From contig LVLI01000827.1 in NCBI GenBank assembly GCA_001687465.1, forward strand, positions 1 to 14,696: a stretch of 14,696 bases of DNA, given 5' to 3'. Source of the DNA: Halocafeteria seosinensis (Eukaryota; Sar; Bigyra; Bicosoecida). Below, in pieces: positions 1-6,437 of this stretch; within the stretch, counting starts at the first letter, position 1; each line of letters starts with the position of its first letter. The notes beneath the pieces were generated by a model. The model did no database searches, had not been told where the DNA came from, and saw nothing but the letters and a program-made list of their open reading frames with translations. The position numbers were made by a program, and so were the translations under genes.

Positions 1-967
1 TAATAATTCCTGCTTGGTTAAGTCTTTTGAATTTACATCTCCATATGGTAATTCTTCTTCCTTTCCATTTACTTTCATTTTTATTTTATATTTGTGTATT
101 CCGTCATTAGCTTTTCTAACACTAACGATTTTAACATCTTGTTTTTTATTGCTTTCTTTTTGTGCGTCTTCTTCTTTAGGTTTAGGCTTTTTGGATTTTT
201 CAATGCTACTATCCTTACTATTGAGTTCATCTTTCAAATCACTTTTAATATCATTACAAATTGGGCTAAATTCGGTATCTTTTAGGCGTCTCTTAAAATC
301 ATTTTCACTATAATCCAAACAAAAGAATTTAAAATTTTCATTAACAGCGTGTCGGAAAGCACTCTTGAAATCTTCTTTAGAAAAACCGTTCCCGTGTTCA
401 TTAAACAATGTGTCTAATTCTTTATCATTAGCATTAAATACTAAAACTAAATTACTGTTGTTCATTCTAGAAGAAGGGTTTAAATCTGTATATCGTTGCG
501 CACTAGTTATAACACTAACATTATAATGACGGGATGTGTTATAAAGTCTATTGATAGCATTATTAGAATGTTTTTTCATTACGTTTTGATGTATCAAATC
601 TTCGAAAATAAACATAGAAGGTTTCCTTGTTTCTTGCATAGTATCAATCAAATCATTAACTATCATTACTATAATCAGAAAAGGTTTTAAGAATAAATTT
701 AGGTTTAAGCCTTTCGTATGCTCTTTGGTATTGTTCAATAGTAGTAGCAGTCCCACTAAAAAGAAAAACAGCACTCAAAGTATCCTTATAGTAATGAAAA
801 ACCAGCCTCTTAATGATATGACTTTTACCAGCCCCACTACTACCACTAACAACAGCACGTAAAGGAAATAACTTTTTAAAAGGTTCCTTTATTTTCTTTG
901 TGTAATCAATTTTCTTACTTTCATGTTCATCCTTAATATCTATATCCCATAAGCTGTTCTTACTCAT
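1..967 (-). CDS. A32/FtsK-HerA-type genome packaging ATPase, 3' end outside window, one frame break
   Basis: This protein would pump viral DNA into preformed capsids. Seen: residues 1-103 (967 to 656) carry a Walker A loop GSSGAGKS with Lys48. The reading frame then stops, and the other frame continues from about 660 to position 1 with a Walker B strand (PSMFIFED) and a conserved-looking ITSAQRY segment about 40 residues later. The two frames join if one extra base, or two missing bases, lie near 655-690. The C-terminal third is Lys/Glu rich and then forms a small appended domain ending near YGDVNSKDLTKQ. The stop codon is not in the window, but a second copy of the 3' end (6306-6436) suggests about 11 more residues. 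A TATATA box lies just upstream of the ATG. Family: packaging ATPases of polinton-like viruses, virophages and large DNA viruses. Whether the break is an error or real decay cannot be told from this sequence. Confidence 0.85.
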
Positions 968-970
968 ATC

Positions 971-976
971 TATATA
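971..976 (-). promoter_or_regulatory. TATATA box before ATPase gene
   Basis: TATATA on the minus strand ends only a few bases before the ATPase ATG. Similar boxes precede most genes here. The promoter role is inferred from this recurrence. Confidence 0.45.
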
Positions 977-1021
977 ATAAGAGTAGAATAAATTAATTAC
1001 TTTAGATGTGAAAGTAATTAA

Positions 1022-1222
1022 TTAATAGAGGTAAAACCCAAAAGAATAAATGACCATATTTAGAGGAGGATTACTATCATTATCAATACGTTTTAAATCT
1101 TTACAATTCAGTCTATGGTTAAAATGATTAGAGTTCCTGATTTTTTTATTACAATACCTACATTTTCTAAATCTTGAAGGCTTTTTAATATCAAAACTTA
1201 TATAATCATTTTCCATATCCAT
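1022..1222 (-). CDS. Small zinc-finger-like protein (C2H2/CCHC spacing)
   Basis: A 66-residue protein between the ATPase and a large basic protein. Seen: a compact zinc-binding pattern CRYCNKKIRNSNHFNHRLNC, that is Cys-x2-Cys-x11-His-x3-Cys, at about residues 21-40. Basic residues flank it and a hydrophobic aromatic tail follows. Two ATGs lie two codons apart at the start; the first is used here. A TATATATA box at 1235-1242 precedes it. The finger resembles the one in the 11354-11605 protein, so the two may be distant paralogues. A DNA-binding or protein-contact role is inferred from the finger only. Confidence 0.7.
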   Translation of the reverse strand: MDMENDYISFDIKKPSRFRKCRYCNKKIRNSNHFNHRLNCKDLKRIDNDSNPPLNMVIYSFGFYLY

Positions 1223-1234
1223 ATAAAATAAATC

Positions 1235-1242
1235 TATATATA
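1235..1242 (-). promoter_or_regulatory. TATATATA box before zinc-finger gene
   Basis: TATATATA lies about 12 bases before the start codon at 1222, squeezed between that start and the stop codon of the upstream gene at 1243. The promoter role is inferred. Confidence 0.45.
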
Positions 1243-2607
1243 TTATTTTGATGAGGCCGCTGCTCCTGATTGTGATGAGGCTGCTGCTCCTGATTTTGAT
1301 GGGGCTACACTTTTTTTAGCCTTCTTCTTTGTATTAGGAGTTGGTGGTCCCTTCTTTACTTTTGATTGTTGTGCTGCCTTTTCTATTCTATTCATCTTAA
1401 GAAGAATAGCAGTATTCTTAATATCTTTTCTAGCTTTTTGCAAATCAGTCTTTGTCCGGCCTTTCTTCAAGAGTGCTCTATATAAGTCTTCTTCTTTAGA
1501 ATTCTGGAATGTTAAACCATTGTTTTCTTTTAGTTCTTGTTTTTCTTCGTCAGTAAATAACTCCCATAATTTGTTTTTATTTGTTCTAGGGTCGTAATTA
1601 TGTTCTNTCATAAATTCGTTAACTTCTTTAACAAATTGGTCTTGGGCTTCCTCCTTACTAAGGCGTCCTTTTTGTGTTCCATCTGCTACTTGTGCTAAAG
1701 TTGATAAACGAGGTCCTGTTCTTTCTCCTTTACCGCTTTCATCTTCCCCACCTTCAAAACCTTTATCTGATGCTTCACCAGATGCTTCACCGGATGCTTC
1801 ACCAGATGCTGCTGCGCTCCCTCCTACAACACCTTCTGAACTACTCATAAACTGTCTAACATTACTACCGGGTATTTGTTGAATTGTTAATGTATTTAAA
1901 CCACCTCTGGTTTCATTTCTTACTAACTGCCCATTTCTAACTTGGGCTTGCCCAAATGGTTGGGGTTGAGAAGTATTTGGTTGATTAACCATATTTGTTG
2001 CACTTTGAACATTTTGGCTTTGTGTGTTAATATCTTTTGGTATTAATTCATTAGGGTCTATTTGATTAACAGCAGCTATATTAGCAGCTAAATTTCTTAA
2101 CTCAGTATTACTCATATTATCATATCTTGGTTTATGTAATCCATGACTTTTAAGTCTATTCAAAATTTCTTCTCTTGTGTTTCTTTGTGGGTCGTTTTTA
2201 TCTTCTATATTTCTATTTTCAAGAAAATTTCGTAAAGCATCCATTATTGGAGGTTTTCCTGGCTTAGTATTAAATGTATCCAATTTTCCTGGTGTTTCAT
2301 CATCTCTAGGGTCTATAACTGTTATTTTTCTAGTAGTATCAACATCTTCTACTTGTAATCCCCTATAATCTACTGGAGGAGGAATTCTATAGTCATTAAA
2401 AAAACCGTGAGGATTATAAGGAGGAAATAAATTAGTTTCCATATTATTGGATGGAAGATATGAAGGATATAGGGTTTCCCTATTTCCATCAGTCTCTGTA
2501 TTAGCAACTAAATATCCTTCTGTATCAATAATTGTTCCATATTTATTTTCTCTATCTATTGTTTGAAAATTATTTTCACTACCTCTAGTAAAGCCTTTTT
2601 TAAACAT
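1243..2607 (-). CDS. Large low-complexity protein with basic C-terminal tail, putative virion protein
   Basis: A 454-residue protein that I do not recognise. Seen: residues 45-85 are rich in Pro and aromatic residues. Residues 144-174 (TREEILNRLKSHGL and on) look like a helix-loop-helix of the SAP/HeH kind. Residues 195-245 are Gln/Asn rich. A small repeat, GEASGEASGEAS, lies near residues 270-285. Residues 395-440 are Lys rich, and the end carries a duplicated SGAAASS motif, like the tail of a histone H1-type protein. No signal peptide or membrane segment is visible. One codon contains an ambiguous base (1607). Its place between the packaging ATPase and the lipase/capsid genes suggests a structural or DNA-condensing role, which is inference. 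The ATG at 2607 follows an AT-rich TATAATATATTA stretch. Confidence 0.75.
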   Translation of the reverse strand: MFKKGFTRGSENNFQTIDRENKYGTIIDTEGYLVANTETDGNRETLYPSYLPSNNMETNLFPPYNPHGFFNDYRIPPPVDYRGLQVEDVDTTRKITVIDPRDDETPGKLDTFNTKPGKPPIMDALRNFLENRNIEDKNDPQRNTREEILNRLKSHGLHKPRYDNMSNTELRNLAANIAAVNQIDPNELIPKDINTQSQNVQSATNMVNQPNTSQPQPFGQAQVRNGQLVRNETRGGLNTLTIQQIPGSNVRQFMSSSEGVVGGSAAASGEASGEASGEASDKGFEGGEDESGKGERTGPRLSTLAQVADGTQKGRLSKEEAQDQFVKEVNEFMXEHNYDPRTNKNKLWELFTDEEKQELKENNGLTFQNSKEEDLYRALLKKGRTKTDLQKARKDIKNTAILLKMNRIEKAAQQSKVKKGPPTPNTKKKAKKSVAPSKSGAAASSQSGAAASSK

Positions 2608-2633
2608 ATGCTTTTATAATATATTATTAGATA

Positions 2634-2792
2634 TTAATTATTAAGTTTTAATATTCTATGAGCTAAATTATATTTTATTGGTTGAAAAAACTTTGCTAGA
2701 GTTAAGTAATATAATCCATAAAAGAAGCGCATAAAAGAGCCTTTACATTCACTTTTTACATTTCTTATTTCATTGTCGGTGTTTTTATCCAT
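2634..2792 (-). CDS. Small 52-residue protein of unknown function
   Basis: A short open frame that fills the gap between the 2607 start and the lipase stop. Seen: it starts MDKNTDNEIR, then has a charged N-terminal third and a hydrophobic, aromatic middle (FMRFFYGLYYLTLAKFF) that could be one membrane helix or an amphipathic helix, and ends KLNN before a TAA. A doubled TATATA box lies immediately upstream (2796-2811), placed as for the neighbouring genes. Tight spacing and the box support a real gene. I recognise no family. A small membrane or membrane-associated protein is the most that can be inferred. Confidence 0.6.
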   Translation of the reverse strand: MDKNTDNEIRNVKSECKGSFMRFFYGLYYLTLAKFFQPIKYNLAHRILKLNN

Positions 2793-2795
2793 TCC

Positions 2796-2811
2796 CTATA
2801 TACTATATAAT
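2796..2811 (-). promoter_or_regulatory. Double TATATA box before the 52-residue gene
   Basis: On the minus strand two TATATA-like boxes (TATATAGTATATAG) lie within 20 bases of the start at 2792. The promoter role is inferred from recurrence at other genes. Confidence 0.45.
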
Positions 2812-2823
2812 AGATAATATAAT

Positions 2824-3558
2824 TTAAACAAAATTATCAATAGAATGAATTTGAATTATGTTTTTGTTTTTATCTATCTGTAATGTTTTTATATCTGCTT
2901 TTGANAATAAAGGTGCAAGAATACTTACTGGGTCAGCAGCAGTTCTAATAATAGTTAGATTATTCTTGTTAAAATTGCTAATATTCCTCATTATTTCATT
3001 TTGATTGAAAGCAGGATTAAATACAATAACATTATTAACATTGTCTTTTTGTGCATTTATGTTAAAACAAATTGAACTTCCTAAACTATGACCAGTTATG
3101 GTTATTTGTGAAGGATTGTAAAATCCTACAATACTATCATATTGTTCTAAATCTTTTTTAAATCTTCCTGTTGATAACTCATTACCTTTACCAAGCTCAT
3201 AATTTGTTATAACATCTTTAATACTCTTTGTTCCTCTATAACCTATAATCAAATGATTTGTTTGTTTATCTAGATAAACTGCTGTTGTTGTATCACTACC
3301 TCTATCTTGTAGTTCAAAATTACCAATATACCCGTCCCTATTTGTTTTGTAGCTTTGACTACTCACCTTCGCAGCAGTTTGTTCTAAATCACTCATTTCA
3401 TCAATACTCTCTATTTTGTTTTTATTAAAGATGTTTAATTTACTAATTACTTGTTTTACCTTCTCTATTGAACGTCCTATTTTTTTTCTTCCTCTATTAA
3501 ACAACCTACCTACACGTTTAGCAGTATCCCGTATTTTTCTACCTAATTTATTGACCAT
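2824..3558 (-). CDS. Class 3 lipase (alpha/beta hydrolase) with basic N-terminal extension
   Basis: A predicted acyl-ester hydrolase of 244 residues. Seen: the nucleophile elbow GHSLGS (Ser158), a GYRGT motif at 106-110 typical of the oxyanion region of class 3 lipases, and likely triad partners Asp209 (in AADPVS) and His238 (in IQIHS). Residues 1-48 are very rich in Arg and Lys (for example KRVGRLFNRGRKK), with no signal peptide, so the enzyme is probably not secreted. One codon has an ambiguous base (2884). Class 3 lipases are known from polinton-like viruses. By analogy with the phospholipase of parvovirus capsids, the enzyme may be carried in the particle and act on host membranes at entry; this is inference. 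The basic extension could bind packaged DNA or capsid. A TATATA box lies about 35 bases upstream. Confidence 0.88.
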   Translation of the reverse strand: MVNKLGRKIRDTAKRVGRLFNRGRKKIGRSIEKVKQVISKLNIFNKNKIESIDEMSDLEQTAAKVSSQSYKTNRDGYIGNFELQDRGSDTTTAVYLDKQTNHLIIGYRGTKSIKDVITNYELGKGNELSTGRFKKDLEQYDSIVGFYNPSQITITGHSLGSSICFNINAQKDNVNNVIVFNPAFNQNEIMRNISNFNKNNLTIIRTAADPVSILAPLXSKADIKTLQIDKNKNIIQIHSIDNFV

Positions 3559-3591
3559 TATAATAAGTTATGATATTTATTTTTATTATAT

Positions 3592-3598
3592 CTATATA
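3592..3598 (-). promoter_or_regulatory. TATATAG box before lipase gene
   Basis: TATATAG on the minus strand about 35 bases before the lipase ATG, in the short AT-rich gap between the capsid and lipase genes. The promoter role is inferred. Confidence 0.4.
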
Positions 3599-3613
3599 AC
3601 AAAAAAAAATAAT

Positions 3614-4645
3614 TTAGATACCAACACTAACAACTCTCTCAGCTATTTGAACCACACGCTTATGAATGGTATAGATATAAATGTTATGAGGAGAAGTTAT
3701 ATTACTACTCAAATTTAGTGAAATTTCCAATTGAGAACCTCCAGAAGTAGTAGATAAAGCATTGTTTAAGACTTCAGGGTTAACGTGGGGGAGCAATTCG
3801 GTATTTACACATAAAGGAGTGTGAGTATTTTTGAAAGTATCATAATCTAGGAGACCATTTCCTCCAATATCTGTAAGGAAGCCATATAATTTTCTATAAT
3901 TACTATAAGCTTCTTCTAAACCTTGAATACCATCCCTAGTTCCCAAATCTGTGGAGTTAAACCTAACATTATAACTTTCTAAATTAGGAAGACCACAATC
4001 AGTGATATTATCAGTGTCTTTATCATCTTGTTTAGGAAATACCAACATACAAATACCTTGTAAATTAGAATACTGGACTTGAAGAGTTAAGTTAAATTCT
4101 TTTTGGTTTTGAGGAAGTGTTCTTTGGAAAACGTCAGCAGCACTATCCAAGACAAAACTTAATCCAGTAGGATTATTAGCCATTCTATCATAATATCCTT
4201 TAACAATATCATTAGAAGGAAAAACCCATTCTGCCATAAATTCAACATCTACCAGTTCATAATCAACCGTATCACCTCCTGCTGTGGTTCCTGCTCCGGA
4301 AGGTTCCATTACTTTTATAGCTTGGGGCAGCTTATACCTAATCTCAATAGGAAAATAAGCAGGCATATACATAGAACCTCTAAAGAAGGCCGTATTATCT
4401 AATGGAACAGTCATATTAACAGGTGTTGGATTGTTTTGGGTGTCTTTGTTAGTGAGTAAATCTTTAGTGACTGTATTGCCAGCGTCCGCATATTTCCAGG
4501 ACTTTTGTAAAGCATTTAGCTCTGTATCATAATGATTTTGGGATGCTGTTCCAAAATATAAATGCTCACCATAACGTGCTCCTCGCTCTGCTTTTTCTAT
4601 AATCTGGTCTCCCATCATAATTTCTACATCATCATTAAAAACCAT
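3614..4645 (-). CDS. Major capsid protein, C-terminal part (double jelly-roll type), 5' end missing
   Basis: 343 residues from the first ATG. The family is judged from the overall pattern: LYFGTASQ near the start, MYMPAYFPIEIRYKLP in the middle, long beta-rich stretches, and an ending in NIYIYTIHKRVVQIAERVV, which is like the last strands of double jelly-roll capsid proteins. Family members usually have well over 450 residues, so roughly the first 100-200 are absent. The open frame runs past the ATG (codons for TYIPSDGG precede it) up to a TAG at 4688-4690 inside a 29-bp inverted repeat. The ATG at 4645 is therefore probably an internal Met, not the true start, and no TATATA box lies in a usual position. 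The gene was broken by insertion, deletion or misassembly at the palindrome. A minor capsid protein is a less likely alternative. Confidence 0.75.
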   Translation of the reverse strand: MVFNDDVEIMMGDQIIEKAERGARYGEHLYFGTASQNHYDTELNALQKSWKYADAGNTVTKDLLTNKDTQNNPTPVNMTVPLDNTAFFRGSMYMPAYFPIEIRYKLPQAIKVMEPSGAGTTAGGDTVDYELVDVEFMAEWVFPSNDIVKGYYDRMANNPTGLSFVLDSAADVFQRTLPQNQKEFNLTLQVQYSNLQGICMLVFPKQDDKDTDNITDCGLPNLESYNVRFNSTDLGTRDGIQGLEEAYSNYRKLYGFLTDIGGNGLLDYDTFKNTHTPLCVNTELLPHVNPEVLNNALSTTSGGSQLEISLNLSSNITSPHNIYIYTIHKRVVQIAERVVSVGI

Positions 4646-4666
4646 CCCACCATCAGATGGAATGTA

Positions 4667-4737
4667 TGTTATGCGCCGGGGAGGCCTCTATGACGATATA
4701 TACTATAACGTCATAGAGGCCTCCCCGGCGCATAACA
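4667..4737. repeat. Perfect 29-bp inverted repeat with 13-base AT loop at the capsid gene break
   Basis: Arms at 4667-4695 and 4709-4737 are exact reverse complements and GC rich (core GCGCCGGGGAGGCC). The loop is ATATATACTATAA. The arms end exactly where capsid coding similarity is lost and before the non-coding flank of the HNH gene. Such a perfect hairpin in AT-rich DNA may be a mobile-element end, a palindromic insertion or a foldback artefact. Confidence 0.95.
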
Positions 4738-4909
4738 GGTAGGGTGAAATAAAAGATTGTTTGATTAAAAAAGTAAGGTTATAAAAGAAAAAGTAAAGAT
4801 AAATATGGTATTATTAGAAAGAAAAATAATAATTCAAGATAACGCCAAAATATTATTTTAGATAGGAAGAATAACTTAAACAATTATCACGAAAGTAATA
4901 ATAGGAAAG

Positions 4910-5422
4910 ATGGTAAAGTTTGAAGAGTTAGAGATATGGGACTATATCCCAGGTTTTAGAAACTATAAGATATCTAGTAAAGGAAGAGTATTTAGTATTA
5001 GAAATAATAGAATAATAAAACCAATTTATCATAAAACCGGTTATGAAAGAGTTAATTTATATAAGAATGGTAAACAATATAAAAAAACTATCCATAGATT
5101 AGTAGCTGGAACATTCTATTTTAAAGAACATTTTGAAACAAAACTAATCGACCATAAAGATAATGATAAAACAAATAACTTTTTATTAAATTTAAGAGTA
5201 TGTAATCATCAACAAAATACCTATAATAGAGGTAAACCAAAAAATAATACTAGTGGTTATAAAGGTGTAAGTTATAATAAAGAAGAAAGAAAATATTATG
5301 CAAGAATTTATTATAATGGAAAACAAAAACATTTAGGAACATTTGATAATCCAGAAGAAGCATCAAAAAAATATGAAGAAAGAGCTAGAGAACTTCACGG
5401 TGATTTCTATTATCAAGAATAA
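4910..5422 (+). CDS. NUMOD4-HNH-AP2 homing endonuclease
   Basis: A 170-residue protein with the standard order of a free-standing or intron-borne homing endonuclease. Seen: a NUMOD4 segment at residues 8-30 (EIWDYIPGFRNYKISSKGRV); an HNH core at 62-103 with HRLVAGTF, IDHKDNDKTNN (His82) and NLRVCNHQQN; and an AP2-type DNA-binding domain at 114-165 (SGYKGVSYNKEERKYYARI, HLGTFDNPEEA). The length is usual for the family. It lies on the strand opposite to the capsid gene, downstream of the palindrome, with no TATATA box at its start. Degenerate direct repeats flank it and a hairpin with a T-run follows (5566-5630). It may have helped cause the capsid gene break. No group I intron core could be recognised around it. 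Confidence 0.92.
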   Translation: MVKFEELEIWDYIPGFRNYKISSKGRVFSIRNNRIIKPIYHKTGYERVNLYKNGKQYKKTIHRLVAGTFYFKEHFETKLIDHKDNDKTNNFLLNLRVCNHQQNTYNRGKPKNNTSGYKGVSYNKEERKYYARIYYNGKQKHLGTFDNPEEASKKYEERARELHGDFYYQE

Positions 5423-5565
5423 ATCTACCTTTATACAGGAAGGTTGAATAACCATTTAAAACAGCCTAAAAATATGATAAATATAAATACTTTTACGATA
5501 GAAAATAACTAAAAGCATTAACAATTAAACGATAAGTAATCCCCAGAGAAATAGGGGTTTTGAAA

Positions 5566-5630
5566 GGTTCCCAAAATAGAGTTAAACATTCTATTAAAGA
5601 TTGAACATATATTTTGAGAACCGTTTTTTT
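5566..5630 (+). terminator. 57-bp hairpin element copy 1 plus T-run, after HNH gene
   Basis: The ends GGTTCCCAAAATA and TATTTTGAGAACC are inverted repeats around an AT-rich centre, followed by GTTTTTTT on the plus strand. It lies 143 bases after the HNH stop, in the strand sense of that gene. It may end transcription or set polyadenylation, as hairpins do in Mimivirus. Confidence 0.6.
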
Positions 5631-6075
5631 AATATATCAAAAAAAGTAGCCCAGTGAGTGTTTAACGCCAATAATTATAAAAGTTAAGATAATTATGGTA
5701 GTTTTAGAAATAGAAGTAATAATTCAAATAAACGCCAATAATTGCAGAATTAGGAAAATCCATTCACATAGAAGAATTGTAGAAGGAATTAGAAAATCCA
5801 TCTACATAAAAGCTACTGACGGGGTAATACATAGGGAAGTTAAATAAACGCCTGGTTAGTCTTAACGCCAGTCAAGAACTCACAGAAATAATACCGGCGG
5901 ATTAATTACAAAATACAATGAGAAAGAATATTAAAGGGTAATATACAATAGACTTATGAAATCGTTATAATTGAAGCTTAAATGAGATAATAATGAAAAC
6001 TTTTGAAGTAGAAATTAAAGAAAAGTGTTTAAAAGTGAGATAAGATTAATTCCATAGGAAATAGGAGTTTTAGGG

Positions 6076-6141
6076 GGTTCTCAAAATAGAGTTAAACATT
6101 CTATTAAAGATTGAACATATTTTTTGAGAACCGTTCTTTTA
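6076..6141 (+). terminator. 57-bp hairpin element copy 2
   Basis: Same element as at 5566 (inverted ends GGTTCTCAAAATA and TTTTGAGAACC), same strand sense, followed by a T-rich run. Some similarity also extends about 20 bases upstream. No plus-strand gene lies directly before it, so it may be a spread or duplicated copy. Confidence 0.55.
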
Positions 6142-6175
6142 AATATCCAATAAAAACTTCCATCAAATTTCTAGG

Positions 6176-6242
6176 GGTTCTCAAAATAGAGTTAAACAAT
6201 TCTATTAAAGATTGAACATATTTTTTGAAAACCGTTTTTTTA
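6176..6242 (+). terminator. 57/58-bp hairpin element copy 3
   Basis: Third copy, 100 bases after copy 2, one base longer in the centre (AACAATTCTA) and with one changed stem base (TTGAAAACC). The T-run GTTTTTTT follows. Confidence 0.55.
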
Positions 6243-6305
6243 ATAAATAATAAAATAACTATTTAATGACTTTTATATAATCCTACTTTAAAAGGATTAT
6301 ATTAA

Positions 6306-6436
6306 TTAAATAAGTTTAAGCTTCAAAGAATTCAATTTTCGTAATAATTCCTGCTTGGTTAAGTCTTTTGAATTTACATCTCCATATGGTAATTCTTCTT
6401 CCTTTCCATTTACTTTCATTTTTATTTTATATTTGT
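6306..6436 (-). pseudogene. Duplicated 3' end of the packaging ATPase gene
   Basis: On the minus strand this stretch codes for the same C-terminal domain as positions 1-95 (MKVNGKEEELPYGDVNSK) and continues with about 11 further codons ending LKLKLI and a TAA at 6306-6308. It has no ATPase core and directly follows the fibre stop codon, so it is a gene fragment. It probably shows the true end of the ATPase, which lies outside the window in the first copy. Expression as a peptide of about 37 residues from its internal ATG (6419) is possible but unsupported. Confidence 0.7.
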
Positions 6437-6437
6437 T

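Larger units (their letters stand above)
4781..5740 (+). repeat. Pair of degenerate 70-bp direct repeats flanking the HNH gene
   Basis: Bases 4781-4850 and 5671-5740 align without gaps, offset by 890, at roughly 75-80% identity by eye. Shared blocks include TATGGTA, TTAGAAA, AATAATTCAA and AACGCCAA. They bracket the HNH gene and suggest an inserted or duplicated unit. Confidence 0.6.
5423..6305. other. Non-coding repeat-rich stretch
   Basis: No open frame over about 40 codons with recognisable content. It holds three hairpin elements, four of the five AACGCC motifs (about 5664, 5731, 5846, 5863; the fifth is near 4841), and a tandem pair around 5748-5813 (GAAAATCCAT ... ACATA). A GCCTGG...CCAG inverted pair lies near 5850-5870. 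It could be an origin, an intron-like RNA or decayed sequence. Confidence 0.6.
1..6436. repeat. 95-bp exact direct repeat (1-95 and 6342-6436)
   Basis: Bases 1-95 equal 6342-6436 without a mismatch. The first copy is coding sequence of the ATPase C-terminus and is cut by the window edge. The second begins directly after the stop codon of the fibre gene. Divergence starts at 96/6437. It is either a real gene-end duplication or an assembly join at a repeat. Confidence 0.95.

Noticed and set aside
14-313. 99-codon plus-strand frame at the left end
   Set aside because: It is antisense to the ATPase Lys/Glu-rich tail, which gives a Ser/Phe/Leu-rich shadow.
496-690. 64-codon plus-strand frame
   Set aside because: Shadow of the ATPase Walker B region on the minus strand, where the motifs make sense.
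4738-6305. Group I intron around the HNH gene
   Set aside because: Stem pairs and the endonuclease type are suggestive, but I could not fit the conserved core pairings, and no second capsid exon lies beyond. Left as a question.
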